From the NCBI GenBank assembly GCA_944548615.1, contig OX155960.1, positions 28,025,798 to 28,089,797 on the forward strand: a stretch of 64,000 bases of DNA, in the 5' to 3' direction. This document shows, one piece after another, positions 20,651-30,776 of this stretch. A program made the translations under genes and the position numbers. The number at the start of each line of letters is the position of its first letter. The first letter of the stretch is position 1. The DNA is from Micropterix aruncella (Eukaryota; Arthropoda; Insecta; Lepidoptera; Micropterigidae). The notes below the pieces were generated by a model. The model saw only the letters and a list, made by a program, of their open reading frames with translations, was not told the origin of the DNA and searched no databases.

Positions 20651-21440
20651 TTTACACGACTGCCCAAAAGGAGTTTTATGTGTACAGAATTCATTTATGT
20701 CTGTTTTTCGTTTCTTTATTCCTCCATAACTTCTAAACGCTTGAACCGATTTAGAAGTGTGTCTTATTGTTAGAATCGTGTTGTCCTCACGAGTGGCATA
20801 GCGTAAGTGCCGCGACCCATTGCTCTCATATAAGAAGAAAGCAGCGTTTTTAATATAAATTGCTGTGTTCGCGGTGCGTGTTGACATTCATTATTTGACA
20901 GTTTCCTTTTTTTCGTTCTTCCTCTTCGCGGCTGGCAGGATTAGATCCGGTAGGCCTAGTAATGAAGAGAAATATTTGGAATATAAATTTAGCAAAGTAT
21001 ACAAAGTGTTTAATTAGTGCCTACTCTCCACAAAATATTACCGATTTTTAAATAACCGTTTTTGGTTCTTACGAAATAATTTGTATAATTTATTTTGCTA
21101 AATTAATATTCCAAATACCCATCGTTGTACTAGGCTTATCGGAATTATTCCTGCCGGCCGCGAAGGGGAAGAACGTAAAACTAAACTGTCAAATGATGAC
21201 TGTCAACACGCTATGCTTAACACGGCGATTTACATTGAAGACGCCTCTTTCTCCTTATATAAAAGCAAGGGATCACGGCACGTACCCTGGGACACTCGGG
21301 ATGACATAGCGATTCTAACATTACCACACACTTCTAAATCGGTTCAAGCGTTTAGAAGCAATAGTGGAATAACGAAACGGAAAACATACATAGATGAATC
21401 CTAAACACATAATACCAATTTTTTTGCCTAGTCGTGTAAA
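20651..21440. mobile_element. Foldback element of the ACACGACTGCC family, 0.79 kb
   Basis: The ends are exact inverted copies (TTTACACGAC and GTCGTGTAAA). Similarity of the two arms extends over roughly 340-380 bp: CTAAACGCTTGAACCGATTT, TTGACAGT, CTTCGCGGC, TATTTGGAATAT and a nearly symmetric AT-rich centre. The arms differ at scattered positions, so the element is not brand new. The outer halves match the shorter MITEs at 5233, 24345 and 49945, suggesting that the foldback is two such units joined head to head. Non-coding. Confidence 0.8.
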
Positions 21441-21959
21441 AGCATGTTTTTACTTGTCATAGGGGCGACAACTGTATAACAGGTACATAATACCACGCGT
21501 GTATTCGAATGCAGCGTTGTGTCAAAGCAATCGGTTAACAATTTTCGGAGATATGAGACTTTGAACGAATTTTCTAATTATACAGATGTGATGAAAGCGA
21601 AAAGGTTAGGTAAAAGTTACAGATTACACAGGCCGTATTATTTCAGCGTGCTTTTGTAATTAATACAGTCATTAAAATATTATTTGGGCGGCGCGGCGTA
21701 ATAATTGCGCCGAAACTCATTATTTTGTTTTTCGTAATAGCATTAACACAAAGGAGGGAACTAGATGAGGGACGCGGTCTAATTTTCTGAGGTTTCAATG
21801 GGGGACTTAAAGGGGAAAGTGAAGGCGGAAAATTAGAATAGGTGCATGTTATGTTGGATTATGAATAAATTAGCATAAAAATCATATAATTATTCTCGTT
21901 GGCAAAAAAATCACGCGAATATATACGTGTCGTGGATAGAGGAGCTACTGCCGCTCTAA
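21441..21959. other. No gene recognised
   Basis: Mixed composition; no repeat or frame recognised. Confidence 0.4.
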
Positions 21960-22480
21960 AATTGATTCTTCTTCTTCTTCTTCCTCAGCCTGGTTTTGTC
22001 TACTATTGGATGTAGGCCTCTTCTTCTTCTTCCGTGTCTCTCTGTCAGCTGCTGCCCTCAGCCAGTTGGTTCCTGCTGCTTTCCTGATGTCGTCCAGCCA
22101 TCGAAATTGGGGTCTCCCTATGCCTCGCTTTGTGGCTCTCGGACCCCACCTCGCGTCATCCTGCTCAGCCCCTGCCCAGCCCTGGCGATGCTCTTCATGA
22201 CGTCTGTCACCCCCCCTTGCGCCTTCGTATTTATTCATTGCGCCCTCTGTCGCGGAGACTGATGTCCAGCATTGCTCTCTTCATGGCCCTTTGGCATATT
22301 CTAAGGCGGTTGGCACTGCTATGCGTTAGAGGCTTAGTTTCTAGGCCGTACGTTGCTACTGACAGCACGCATGTCTCATACACTGTCCGCTTTAGGTTGA
22401 CAAGCATCGCTGGGTCTCTCAGGATGTAGGCAAGGTTTCCCAAGCCGTACAAGTCAAACCCACTCGTCTGACAACTTCTG
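21960..22480 (-). pseudogene. RTE-type LINE 3' end with (AAG)n tail
   Basis: On the minus strand: YGLGNLAYILRDPAM, YETCVLSVATYGLETKPLT, RLRICQRAMKRAMLDISLRD, a frame change, then GRPQFRWLDDIRKAAGTNWL and AADRETRKKK. This is the standard C-terminal region of RTE-clade proteins (CVLPV-TYG-ET, QRAMERAMLG-SLRDR, GRPP-RW-DD). A (GAA)n microsatellite at 21967-21984 forms the 3' tail. The RT core is absent and there is one frameshift, so it is inactive. Confidence 0.8.
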
Positions 22481-23858
22481 CACGTCGGTTGATTTTTTTA
22501 TTTCAGTTTAAAACAATACAATACAAATATTATAATACTACCTATTTTATATTCTTCCAATATTGAGGTACCTAGTTATTCGGTTTAATTTAGGGTTTAA
22601 TAAAACATGTAACAATCTTCAAAGAAAAATAGATGACAGTTACTCAACATAACCTAGGTATAATATATAATATTATCTATACATAATTTCTGACTGTGTT
22701 AAAAAAACTAAGACGGGTTTGGTTTTCGGCACTCAAAAACGGTAAATAATTACAATTATTTAGAATATAGTGACATACTAGAATTTAATAAGTGTATTAA
22801 AATACCTAAACTAGGGTATTTCTAAAACGGAATAATAGTAGATTATGAAAAAAGGTAGATTCTTATGAAAAAAAGAAAGGCCAAAAATAACATTGTTCTA
22901 ATCGCGGGAATTATTCTCACGACGGTGGCATAAGTTTAAGTCACAATTTTAACACTAAAACAAAATTTAGTGTAAATCACGAACTCTTACTGACATCAAA
23001 GAGTAGTTTTGTTATCGATGAATCATTTCTAATATATGAAAATTATTTGGTATGGGCACAGAGGGACTATAAACTAGGGCTATGATATGGCTATGGACCC
23101 ACACGAAATCGCCCCTCTAAGTACAGAGGCCCTAAAACGTCCTCATTTTTTTTTGTCTCGAAAACTATGAGCCCTAACTAAAAAAATGCAAACGGTACAG
23201 TTAAAGCTGACCAAATGTCCTACGAGTTGGTCATAACTTATTACGTTCAATTTAATTATTTATTATGAAATCACACAGTATTACAGAGTAATACCAGTAA
23301 AAAAACACATACAGTTTTAAAACAAATGAAACCGGTTACGGATTTCAAAAAAATACATAAATTAAATGAAAAAGAAAAATACTTCTAAACAACTCTTATA
23401 CTTTTATAGATAGAGGTAGAGGACAATCACCTACTCCCATCAAAAAAATGCAACGTCGACCTTTATTTGTTCCGTAAAAAAAACAAACCGTTGATTCTTT
23501 CGGCTTTATAAAATATATCAAACAATAATTGAATTCATACTTTCATAAAACTTGTATTTTAGCTACGGCTCTGTACTAGGATTGCCCATTGTACGTCGTG
23601 CACATTCACAAGCTCCAGTTAACGGAAAGAATATACAGATGTTATTTATTACGAGCCCACAATTCTTATTATTTACAAGCCCACAAATCTTATTTATTTT
23701 GTATTCACAATAATAGTACCAAAAGAAGTGCCACCTGGTTTTCTTTGGTGGTCCTTTCCAGTGGAGAGCATCTTTTGAAGTTCACAATGTGTATGGAATG
23801 TATATCGGTTGAAAAGGAACGACTTAATGCGATTTCATGTAATTTTAAAGATACTCAC
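22481..23858. other. No gene recognised (probable intron)
   Basis: AT-rich DNA with only short frames, lying on the 3' side of the minus-strand exon that starts at 23859. I looked for further minus-strand exons and saw none. Confidence 0.4.
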
Positions 23859-24234
23859 CAGCCTGGAAGAACGCCTCGGCCTCCTCGGCGTGTCATCATT
23901 GATCGGCGTCGCGTCCGTGGTCACTTTATCACTCGTTTTCGAAGCACTATTCACACGCGACGGATCACTACTCGCACTAGCACTAGCACTAGCAATGGTC
24001 GTTTCGTCACTCCTGGCGAGGTTTGATGAGCGACGCGCGGTGGCGCGCGTCGGCGCGGTGCGCTTTGGGCCGTCGGACGTGCTGGCGGTGGCGGCGGCGC
24101 GCAGCCGCGACGTCCGCGTCGCACGCACGCCCGTCGACGGTGACGCCGCGTCGCACGCGCCCGCCGCAGACGCCGCCGACGCCGCTTCCGGAGCGGGCTG
24201 CTCGACACTCGCCGTTTTCTGACAACGGAGTTTT
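23859..24234 (-). CDS. Coding exon of a supervillin-like gene (downstream exon)
   Basis: Flanked on the minus strand by a good acceptor (TTTGTTTGTTTCAG) and a good donor (CTG|GTGAGT). The 376 nt read as one leftover base plus 125 open codons: KLRCQKTASVEQPAPEAAS.. rich in Ala, Ser, Arg and Thr, ending ..TDATPINDDTPRRPRRSSRL. The single leftover A joins the two bases left by the exon at 26098-26401 to give AGA (Arg), so both exons share one frame. The peptide looks disordered and basic. On its own it is not diagnostic; the gene name comes from the neighbouring exon. High GC and CpG content against AT-rich flanks support a conserved coding exon. Frames on the other strand are shadows. Confidence 0.65.
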
Positions 24235-24344
24235 CTGAAACAAACAAATATAGGGTTAATTTATCACCGATCGATCACAGATCGAGTCACCGCGTACATA
24301 CATACGCTCCAGAGTTAGCAGATAAACAAGTAGATATATTGAAA

Positions 24345-24722
24345 ATAATAAAAAACACGACTGCCGTTACAGAAAGTGAACTATTGTATTTAAGAAATAT
24401 TTGTGGTTTATGAATTTATCTATATAGAAACGTGTATATTTTCGGAATGTACTCAATCAGACCTTTCATTTAACACTAAACATATTTATGTTAATTTATT
24501 GACATTTCGACATTTAAACTTTTAGACAACTACTTGATATTTGGACAGTTAAGGTACCCTATGACACTCTACATGACATAACGATTGACATACGGATGAC
24601 ATAACGATTCTAACAATACCACACACCTCTAAATCGGTTCAATGGTTTACAAGTTATAGTGGAATGAAGAAACGGAAAACATACATACATGATCCTGAAC
24701 ATATTACACTCATTTTTTTGTT
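24345..24722 (+). mobile_element. MITE of the ACACGACTGCC family, right end lost
   Basis: Starts AACACGACTGCCGTTACAG and keeps the family blocks TGTACTCAATCAGAC, TTGGACAGTTAAGGTACC, TCTAAATCGGTTCAA and AAACGGAAAACATACATA. A short internal duplication of GACATAACGATT is present. The expected terminal GGCAGTCGTGTAA is missing. It lies in the intron between the two exons. Confidence 0.65.
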
Positions 24723-24984
24723 CTTATGTATGTACTGTTTGTATTTATATAAGAAAGTGTAGATATAGATTTGACAGATTAGATTTAAGATTTCTCTGAA
24801 TTCCTGCTTTTTTTTCTCTCCCATTGTAATTATTTTATCATTAAAAAATATCTAATCGGTTGAAACTTCAATGGTCTACATAGGAGCATTAGGCAATTAA
24901 TTAAAAAAGAGATTATGTATCACAAGGAAGTATGTTTTCCAGATAAATTAAATGAAATGAAATCTCGCTCTCGCTGGTAAATGT

Positions 24985-25640
24985 TCAACGTCCGGTAAGG
25001 CGTGCAACGCCTTGTCACCAGTCATATTGTGTCGGTTGACCACAGCAGCAACGCGACTAGGATGAATCCGCGGCGGTCATTGCTTCACATTACTCCATGT
25101 GAGTGAATCGGCTGATGTTGTATATTTCCTTCTCTTTGCCTTTGCTGAAGACCATATTATGGATTTCGCCCCTAGCAGATGTAGACGTATCGTTAGCAAA
25201 TTTCCATCAATCGTTCGACGGAAGGAACTATACTCTGTTCGCTTCCCACTAGCCTATGTGTCGCGTCGACTCAGATGTAGTGATTTACTATTGACTCCTT
25301 CAGACGCGACGCCGTCGTATTTCACCAATTTAGTGCGTGCGTTTTACGGTGCCGCTTCTTGCCTCGCTCTCACCGTAGCGCGTCGTCCCTCCCGACCGAT
25401 CGACGTTTGATCAGCCCATTACAATCGTTTTGCTTCAGTCTGGCGGTGGGCTACCGTCTCCCGCAGTCAACGAGCGCCCGCGGGGCTCGCACGCGCGTCT
25501 CGTCGGCCTCCGGCCGTCCATCCGTGTTTTGTACGTAATGAATTCCGTAAAGTCTGAACCGGTTTACGAGTTAAGCTGATGTCGCCATCGTCTTACTTTC
25601 AGCGCTGCCAGGTTTTTAGCCTCGCTCTGAATGCCGCGCT
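24985..25640. promoter_or_regulatory. CpG-rich intronic stretch, possible alternative promoter
   Basis: GC- and CpG-rich compared with its surroundings, lying between the two coding exons. On the minus strand it holds a possible donor, CTACG|GTGAGAG (about 25370-25382), as expected for a non-coding first exon. No core promoter element can be named with confidence. The 103-codon plus frame (25099-25410) has no motif. Confidence 0.25.
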
Positions 25641-26097
25641 TTCATGAGTGATGTTCTTCATGGTGCCTTTGAAGTGTTGCAAGCGCGTTGATACGTAAAA
25701 TATAGATGTTTTCTTTGGTGTTTTATTTAAGCAGTTTTTTACGTCGTTCGCTTCCTTTCCTCACTCCTTCATCAGCGCATTGCACCGGTCGCTGATTCCT
25801 GGTACCTACTTTGTCGACCATCCGAATGAAGTATATATTTTGAAAAAGCGGTATTGATCAGTCAACTTTTACTTATACTGGCATAATCAGACACGAGCTC
25901 CTCTGCCATAAGCCGTTGACTGCCTATAGGATGGTATGGATGATATCCCTAAGGATGAAGCAGTATAAGTAGTCTACTTAATTGCCACTGGTCAGACTGA
26001 AATTATCAAAATAAGAAAGCCGTCGTCAATCATCATCTTACGTAATCCTGTGGTGAGGAAAGACGGTTAGGTCTACATATATGAGTATGTTACTGAC
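25641..26097. other. Intronic spacer
   Basis: No repeat or coding signal seen; lies immediately 3' of the donor of the 26098-26401 exon. Confidence 0.4.
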
Positions 26098-26401
26098 CTG
26101 GTCGCGGTGGTGGTGACAACGTTGGCGACGTGCGCCGACAGTTGCCGGCGGCGCTCGTCCTTGTAGCGCTGGATGCGCGAGGCGCGAGCCGCCACCGCCG
26201 CCTCGCCCGTCGCCGCGGCCGCCGCTGTCGCCGTCGCCGCCTCCATCATCATCTGCGCGGGGTCGCTGCTGCGGCGAACGCGGTGCGCGCGATCATCGCC
26301 TGCACCGTCCGCGCGCGCTCCCGCCGCAACCGCTGAGTGCCGGCGCAACAAACGCGACTCGCGACGCGCACCGACGACCAACTCGCAATCCTGTATGTTT
26401 C
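26098..26401 (-). CDS. Coding exon of a supervillin-like gene (upstream exon)
   Basis: The minus strand shows a strong acceptor (TTCTCTTTGTCTGCAG) and donor (CAG|GTCAGT). The 304 nt read as 2 + 100 codons + 2 bases: NIQDCELVVGARRES.. an Ala-rich stretch, then ASRIQRYKDERRRQLSAHV. The motif RIQRYKDERRRQL closely resembles the N-terminal RIARYKAERRRQL motif that I recall from vertebrate supervillin, a large actin- and membrane-associated protein of the villin/gelsolin superfamily. The two trailing bases AG complete a codon with the first base of the exon at 23859, supporting a real gene. Gelsolin repeats and headpiece are not in this window. Exons further 5' would lie at higher coordinates. Identification rests on one motif, so a different protein with a similar basic helix cannot be excluded. 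Confidence 0.6.
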
Positions 26402-26999
26402 CTGCAGACAAAGAGAACAAACATGAGCATTCTTCAAATCGAATCAATCTTTATTCACAATAATCGATATAGATTGTATAATATATAGTGCAAAACCGAA
26501 ATCCAGGGCGATCTTGGCCGATCAAAACATGAACTGAAGAATGGCTCATTCAATCGAAGAAGGGAAAAAATACAGTAAAAGCATTAGAAGCGCAACAATA
26601 CTCTTGCCCGATGTATGCTAGACGGAGTCGACATGTTCAGCGATTATGTGAAATCAACTGGGAGCGGTTTCACGTACAATATCTTTACTTAATTTAAAAA
26701 CTCTATAAGAGAGCTCTTTTAAATATTGGCTAATTAATGAATTTCCGAATTATTTCTTCAATTATATATTTATTTGTGTGTTATATAATAATTCTTGTTT
26801 TATTAATTCTTTACTTTTTATCTTATCGGTGAGATGATTCCTTAATATCAGGATTTTTGCTTGAGGATTAACTTTATTTGCAGCATTTGTAGTTATGTAG
26901 ATCATGATCTTTGTTTTTTATATTAATAAAGGGTTTTTTTTTTCTTTAGCGATTGTAAGGTGCATGATTTTATTTCATGTATCTTTTCTGCAATTTAAA
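26402..26999. other. Intronic AT-rich spacer
   Basis: Only A/T runs and short frames; the polypyrimidine acceptor of the exon to the left is the one feature. Confidence 0.4.
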
Positions 27000-27530
27000 T
27001 ATTTTACATTCCCGGCAGAGGGAAAGTATAGTGAACGGTATTCTGTGTGTGTGTGTGGGTGTGTATTCCTCCGCGATAGCGCCCAAACGCTTAATCGGAT
27101 TGACCTGAAATTTGGCATGCAGGCATCATTTGGTCATAGCAGGAGTTGAAAAGTGGCCTATTCGCACCCATAACGACACCCGCCCTGATAACTCCGCGGA
27201 GCCATTTGATCAATCGCGATAGTCTGTAACCACATTGTGAAATTTTGTTTGGAATATCTCATATACAAATATCACAAATAATTTTAAAATTCCGCCATAT
27301 TTAAGAAAATACTACATGATTTTGGAAAATACCATTTCAATACCACGGAAAATACTACATAGTACGAAAATACTTCTAAAATAGTACTAAAAGATTATAA
27401 ATATCTTAGAAATATAAGTACATTCGCGAATTTAATCGGGGAGAGGAGGTTAGGTGTTAGCGGGCAGAGGGGGGTTGGCCTGGAGGGGGGTTAACTTTCC
27501 GGGAGAAAGTTGGTGTGAGTCAACTATTAT
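27000..27530 (+). repeat. Dispersed repeat family U, longest copy
   Basis: The most complete copy here: TTCCCGGCAGAGGGAAAG, a GT run, CGCGATAGCGCCCAAACGC, GGCATGCAGGCATCATTTGG, TTTGGAATATCTCATAT, AAGAAAATACTACAT (twice) and a G-rich end (AGAGGGGGGTTGGCC). Its mirror with an internal deletion is at 62130-62512. No transposase or tRNA head is visible, so the class is open. Confidence 0.65.
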
Positions 27531-27587
27531 TATTAACAATGCCATTGCGTATAGGTACATAAGCTCGTTTTTGAGCTATTCTTAGGG

Positions 27588-27895
27588 GCTCTAGACGATC
27601 AAGCATGCTTGTCAATTATCGCGTCGCTGGCTGGAAAGGAACGTAAGCCGCAGGAAATATGCAAATATATTTCTTTTTATATTTACCAAAAATGCCTTAT
27701 TTTGTAATTTATACCAGGGAGTCACGTAAATTAGACGTAGTTGATTGATGAATGACGTGACTCCCTGGTATAAAACTACAAAATTAGGCATTTTTGGTAA
27801 ATATTTTTTAAAAATATTTTCGTATTTCCTGCGGTTTACGATCGCCTCCCAGCCCGCGACGCGATGCTTGACAAGCATGCTTGATCGTCTAGAGA
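27588..27895. mobile_element. Foldback element, about 0.3 kb
   Basis: CTCTAGACGATCAAGCATGC at the left faces GCATGCTTGATCGTCTAGAG at the right. The arms are about 140 bp each, sharing AAACCGCAGGAAATA-, TTTACCAAAAATGCCT- and ACCAGGGAGTCACGT-like blocks around a loop of about 30 bp. Non-coding. Confidence 0.75.
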
Positions 27896-27947
27896 GCTCA
27901 TTGCAACAAACTGTTCATTTTCACACATAAAATGTCGATGCACTTAC

Positions 27948-28207
27948 CACACTCGAAACGTTATTAAAGGCTGCTACAAATGCGAAATGGTGCCATTCCG
28001 ACGGCCATTGCGATGATAATGATAATTGCTCTACAATCTGGCGAAGCGGGTACTGAGTAATGCGCGGTGGACGGTGACTGCGCGTGCTTCTCGAAATCGA
28101 AGTCGAATTATTGCAGCGATCTGTATCGTACCGGACAAGGTGAGTTATTCTGCGGACGTGTTCGCGAGAAGCGAGCAGTGATCTGACGAAGGTCGGTCTC
28201 GTTTTGA
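27948..28207 (-). other. Possible upstream exon of the minus-strand gene
   Basis: On the minus strand the acceptor CTCACCGCCTTTTCAG and donor GTG|GTAAGT bracket 260 nt that are open in one frame (2 + 86 codons). The peptide has no known motif. Its phase does not fit the exon at 26098, which needs one base from upstream, so it would have to be a non-coding exon or joined elsewhere. Confidence 0.3.
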
Positions 28208-28419
28208 CTGAAAAGGCGGTGAGATGACCACAATCCGTCAAATCATGCTGAATAAAGAGAGAAATTGAACCCGTAACTGGCGAGGAGGATCAGAGATAAT
28301 AAAATATCAATGCAAAACCAGTGAGTTCTCACGAATAGAGCTGAACCATTTTTATGGCAGAAAAATAATAGCGCAACTAACCAAAACGAATTTGGAAGTT
28401 CTAATAAGAAAGAAGCAAA

Positions 28420-28505
28420 AAAAAACGATTGTGTCACCCCAAGACAAGTTGAAAAGCTCCCCCCCACCCCCCCACCCGCGCTTACCTAACCACCCCCGCG
28501 CGCCA
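28420..28505 (-). repeat. C-rich end fragment of family U
   Basis: AACGATTGTGTCACCCCAAG followed by C-runs matches the C-rich end at 62138-62220 and 2488-2710. Confidence 0.5.
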
Positions 28506-28552
28506 ATTCGTAGTATCATTGGTAGTATATTCGAAATATTTTACGTGGTATT

Positions 28553-28800
28553 AACCCCTCAAGCGGCGAGTGTAAATCTTAGCAGTCGCCTGTCATTTCT
28601 GAGAGTTGAAGGTCAAAAATATAGAACGATCATAAGAAAGAAACTACTTGATGGATCATAAAAAGAAGAATTTTAGAATGATCGCACTTAAATTTGAAAT
28701 ATAAAACATTAAAACCTCATTTTGTAAAACAATTAGATAATTATGAATAATTATTAGAAAGCTGGAGAACTGAAAAAAATCACTTATTCAGCGATATCGA
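28553..28800 (+). mobile_element. Partial TTAA-type MITE related to 61251-61561
   Basis: Starts TTAACCCCTCAAGCGG and shares ATCATAAAAAGAA, TTTTGTAAAACAATTAGATA and AATGAATAA-like blocks, in the same order, with the intact element at 61251. The right terminus is not found. Confidence 0.45.
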
Positions 28801-29309
28801 CGTTTTATCTCAAAATACGAAACCCTATCTAGAAATTGTAAAGACATTTGTGTACGTTATTACATGCTTTACCAAATCTATGTATTAGTTCGTTTTATTT
28901 ATTTTCATACATATATTCGAAGAGAAGCTACATAATATCCGAAGAGAAGCACAGATCCGAGCAATGGCAGCACTCGACTAAGTGCCTCCAGAATACAAAC
29001 AATTATATTAGGGATTCTAGACTGCGAGAAGCACAACTGAATAATCGTACAATACAGAATTTATCCGTCTTTCTCACACATCTAACAAGGGGTGGTTGCA
29101 CTGTGATGTTGGTGTAAATTCAGTTTGTTGAGAGCGCGGTTTGTCGCGCAGCGCTCGTACCCGTTTTGAGACGTTACTGAGCATTGACTACAATACATCG
29201 TACCCGATTCGGGACCTTACTGTCTTGATGGGTTAAAATGGTATTTTTCCAAACAGACAAAATATTATTTGTGTTGCTTGTATGCGAGATATTTCAACCA
29301 AAATGTCAA
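28801..29309. other. No gene recognised
   Basis: AT-rich; a few GC-richer bases near 29130-29165; no frame or repeat assigned. Confidence 0.4.
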
Positions 29310-29525
29310 CCTTAATGTCAAGTCCAATATTTCGAGATTGGAGTATAACTAGCGAGCCCTCTGGTGGACCGATTTCAACCACAGACTTTTAACTGTAGCC
29401 ATGACCGAATAATGCCTGCATGCCGAATTCCAAATCGGATGAAGCGTTTGGGCGCTATCGTGAAGGAAAACACACACACACGCAGACAGACACACAGGCA
29501 GACTTCAGTTTAGCGAGTTATCAAT
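29310..29525 (-). repeat. Dispersed repeat family U, copy 5
   Basis: AGTCCAATATTTCGAGATTG, CCTCTGGTGGACCGATTTCA, ATGCCTGCATGCCGAATT, GAAGCGTTTGGGCGCTATCG and a CA/CAGACA run give the same order as the copy at 5961; the distal part is missing. Confidence 0.6.
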
Positions 29526-30338
29526 ATTTTAACTAGTAGGCCAGTAAAGTAAAAAATACTGCCATGTAAAATAAAGTGTCATTTCAAAGTAAATCCCCAA
29601 TTTAAGTGTATTATTTATGGAATTTACCTTACGATTTGCGTTACCTTGCATCCTCTCTCTTTTAGAGTATATTCGCGATTGTAAATTGTGCATCTCTATT
29701 TCAAATACTCTTACATTTTCCCTGTATTTTGATTTCAGAGGTTTTAGTTTTTTTTTGCTATCCATCGTTATACTTTCTGCATCTCAATTGTTTGCTCAAA
29801 TCGTATATTGACCTATTGACCTTATTTCTGCGGTGTTTTAATGAAAAAAAAAACAAATCAAAAAAAGTTAACGTAAATGGTAAGGTTAGGTGTGAGATAC
29901 CCATAATAGCCAAAAAACTTCGTGACTTGTGAAAAAACTAATGGGACTTCCGCCCGCAAGAACGTCTAGTACCAACCTGGGTATCGTTAACCCAACCTGA
30001 CCAGTTACGGGTTAAGGTACGGGCTGGAATTATTACGTCACGCGACGTCGCGAAACTGCAAGTGTTGCAATGACGCAAAGAGTTGCAGGATTCCGGTCTG
30101 GAGCTCGCGTCACACGCGAAATATAATGCTTTGGCTACAAAGTAGGATGCGCCAGAAAGAGTATTTATGTCAGATTTTCGATATCTCGTAACGTTGCGAG
30201 ACACTAGCTTATTTAACATTTTCACCTAGGCTTCCTTGATCCTTGATGTTTCTCTCAGGCTTAAATTCCTTTCACCCCCCCCCCCACCCCACTCCGTCCT
30301 TCTATATCAAGGGGGGCAAGCCCCCTAAAGGCTTTATA
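29526..30338. other. No gene recognised
   Basis: Mixed sequence with a C-run at 30273-30293. The minus 95-codon frame (29938-30225) shows no motif and no splice context. Confidence 0.4.
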
Positions 30339-30776
30339 CAGCGCAGGATTTACGTATAAGCTACACAAGCTATAGCTCAGGGGACCCACTTTCTTTGGGG
30401 CCCCAAAAAAAAAACGTCCGAGTGAGCAATTGTCATATATACTTAAATAAGAATAAGAATAAGAATAAATTTATTTTCGTAAGTAATTTTCCAAAAACAT
30501 TATTCACATAGTCTGCCTAACTAGGCCGAAGCCCGTACCAAGGTAGACTCGACTAGGTCACTTGTGCGTTTTATATTGTGCGCACACTTATTAAAGTACT
30601 ATTACTGAGAAAAAGAAAAAGTAAAAAATAAATAAAATATAGTAAATCTAATAACTCTAATAAATACATAGCATTAATTTCAAGAGTTTGTATACTGCAG
30701 CAATAGCTCAATAGAGTAAATATACTGCAGCAAAAGCTCAAACAGCTTAGGGCCATCAAGTCTAAATCCGGCGCTG
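30339..30776. mobile_element. hAT-like TIR element with a nested retro fragment
   Basis: Ends CAGCGCAGGATTTA and TAAATCCGGCGCTG are inverted copies starting with the CAG typical of many hAT elements. The 8-bp flanks GCTTTATA and GTTATATA agree at 6 of 8 positions, in line with an old 8-bp duplication. Inside, from about 30447, an (AATAAG)n run followed by unique sequence looks like the tail of a LINE or SINE inserted in minus orientation. No transposase. Confidence 0.55.

Noticed and set aside
23951..24247. Arg-rich 98-codon minus frame and other frames across the GC-rich exon
   Set aside because: Shadow frames; only one frame is phase-compatible with both splice sites and the neighbouring exon.
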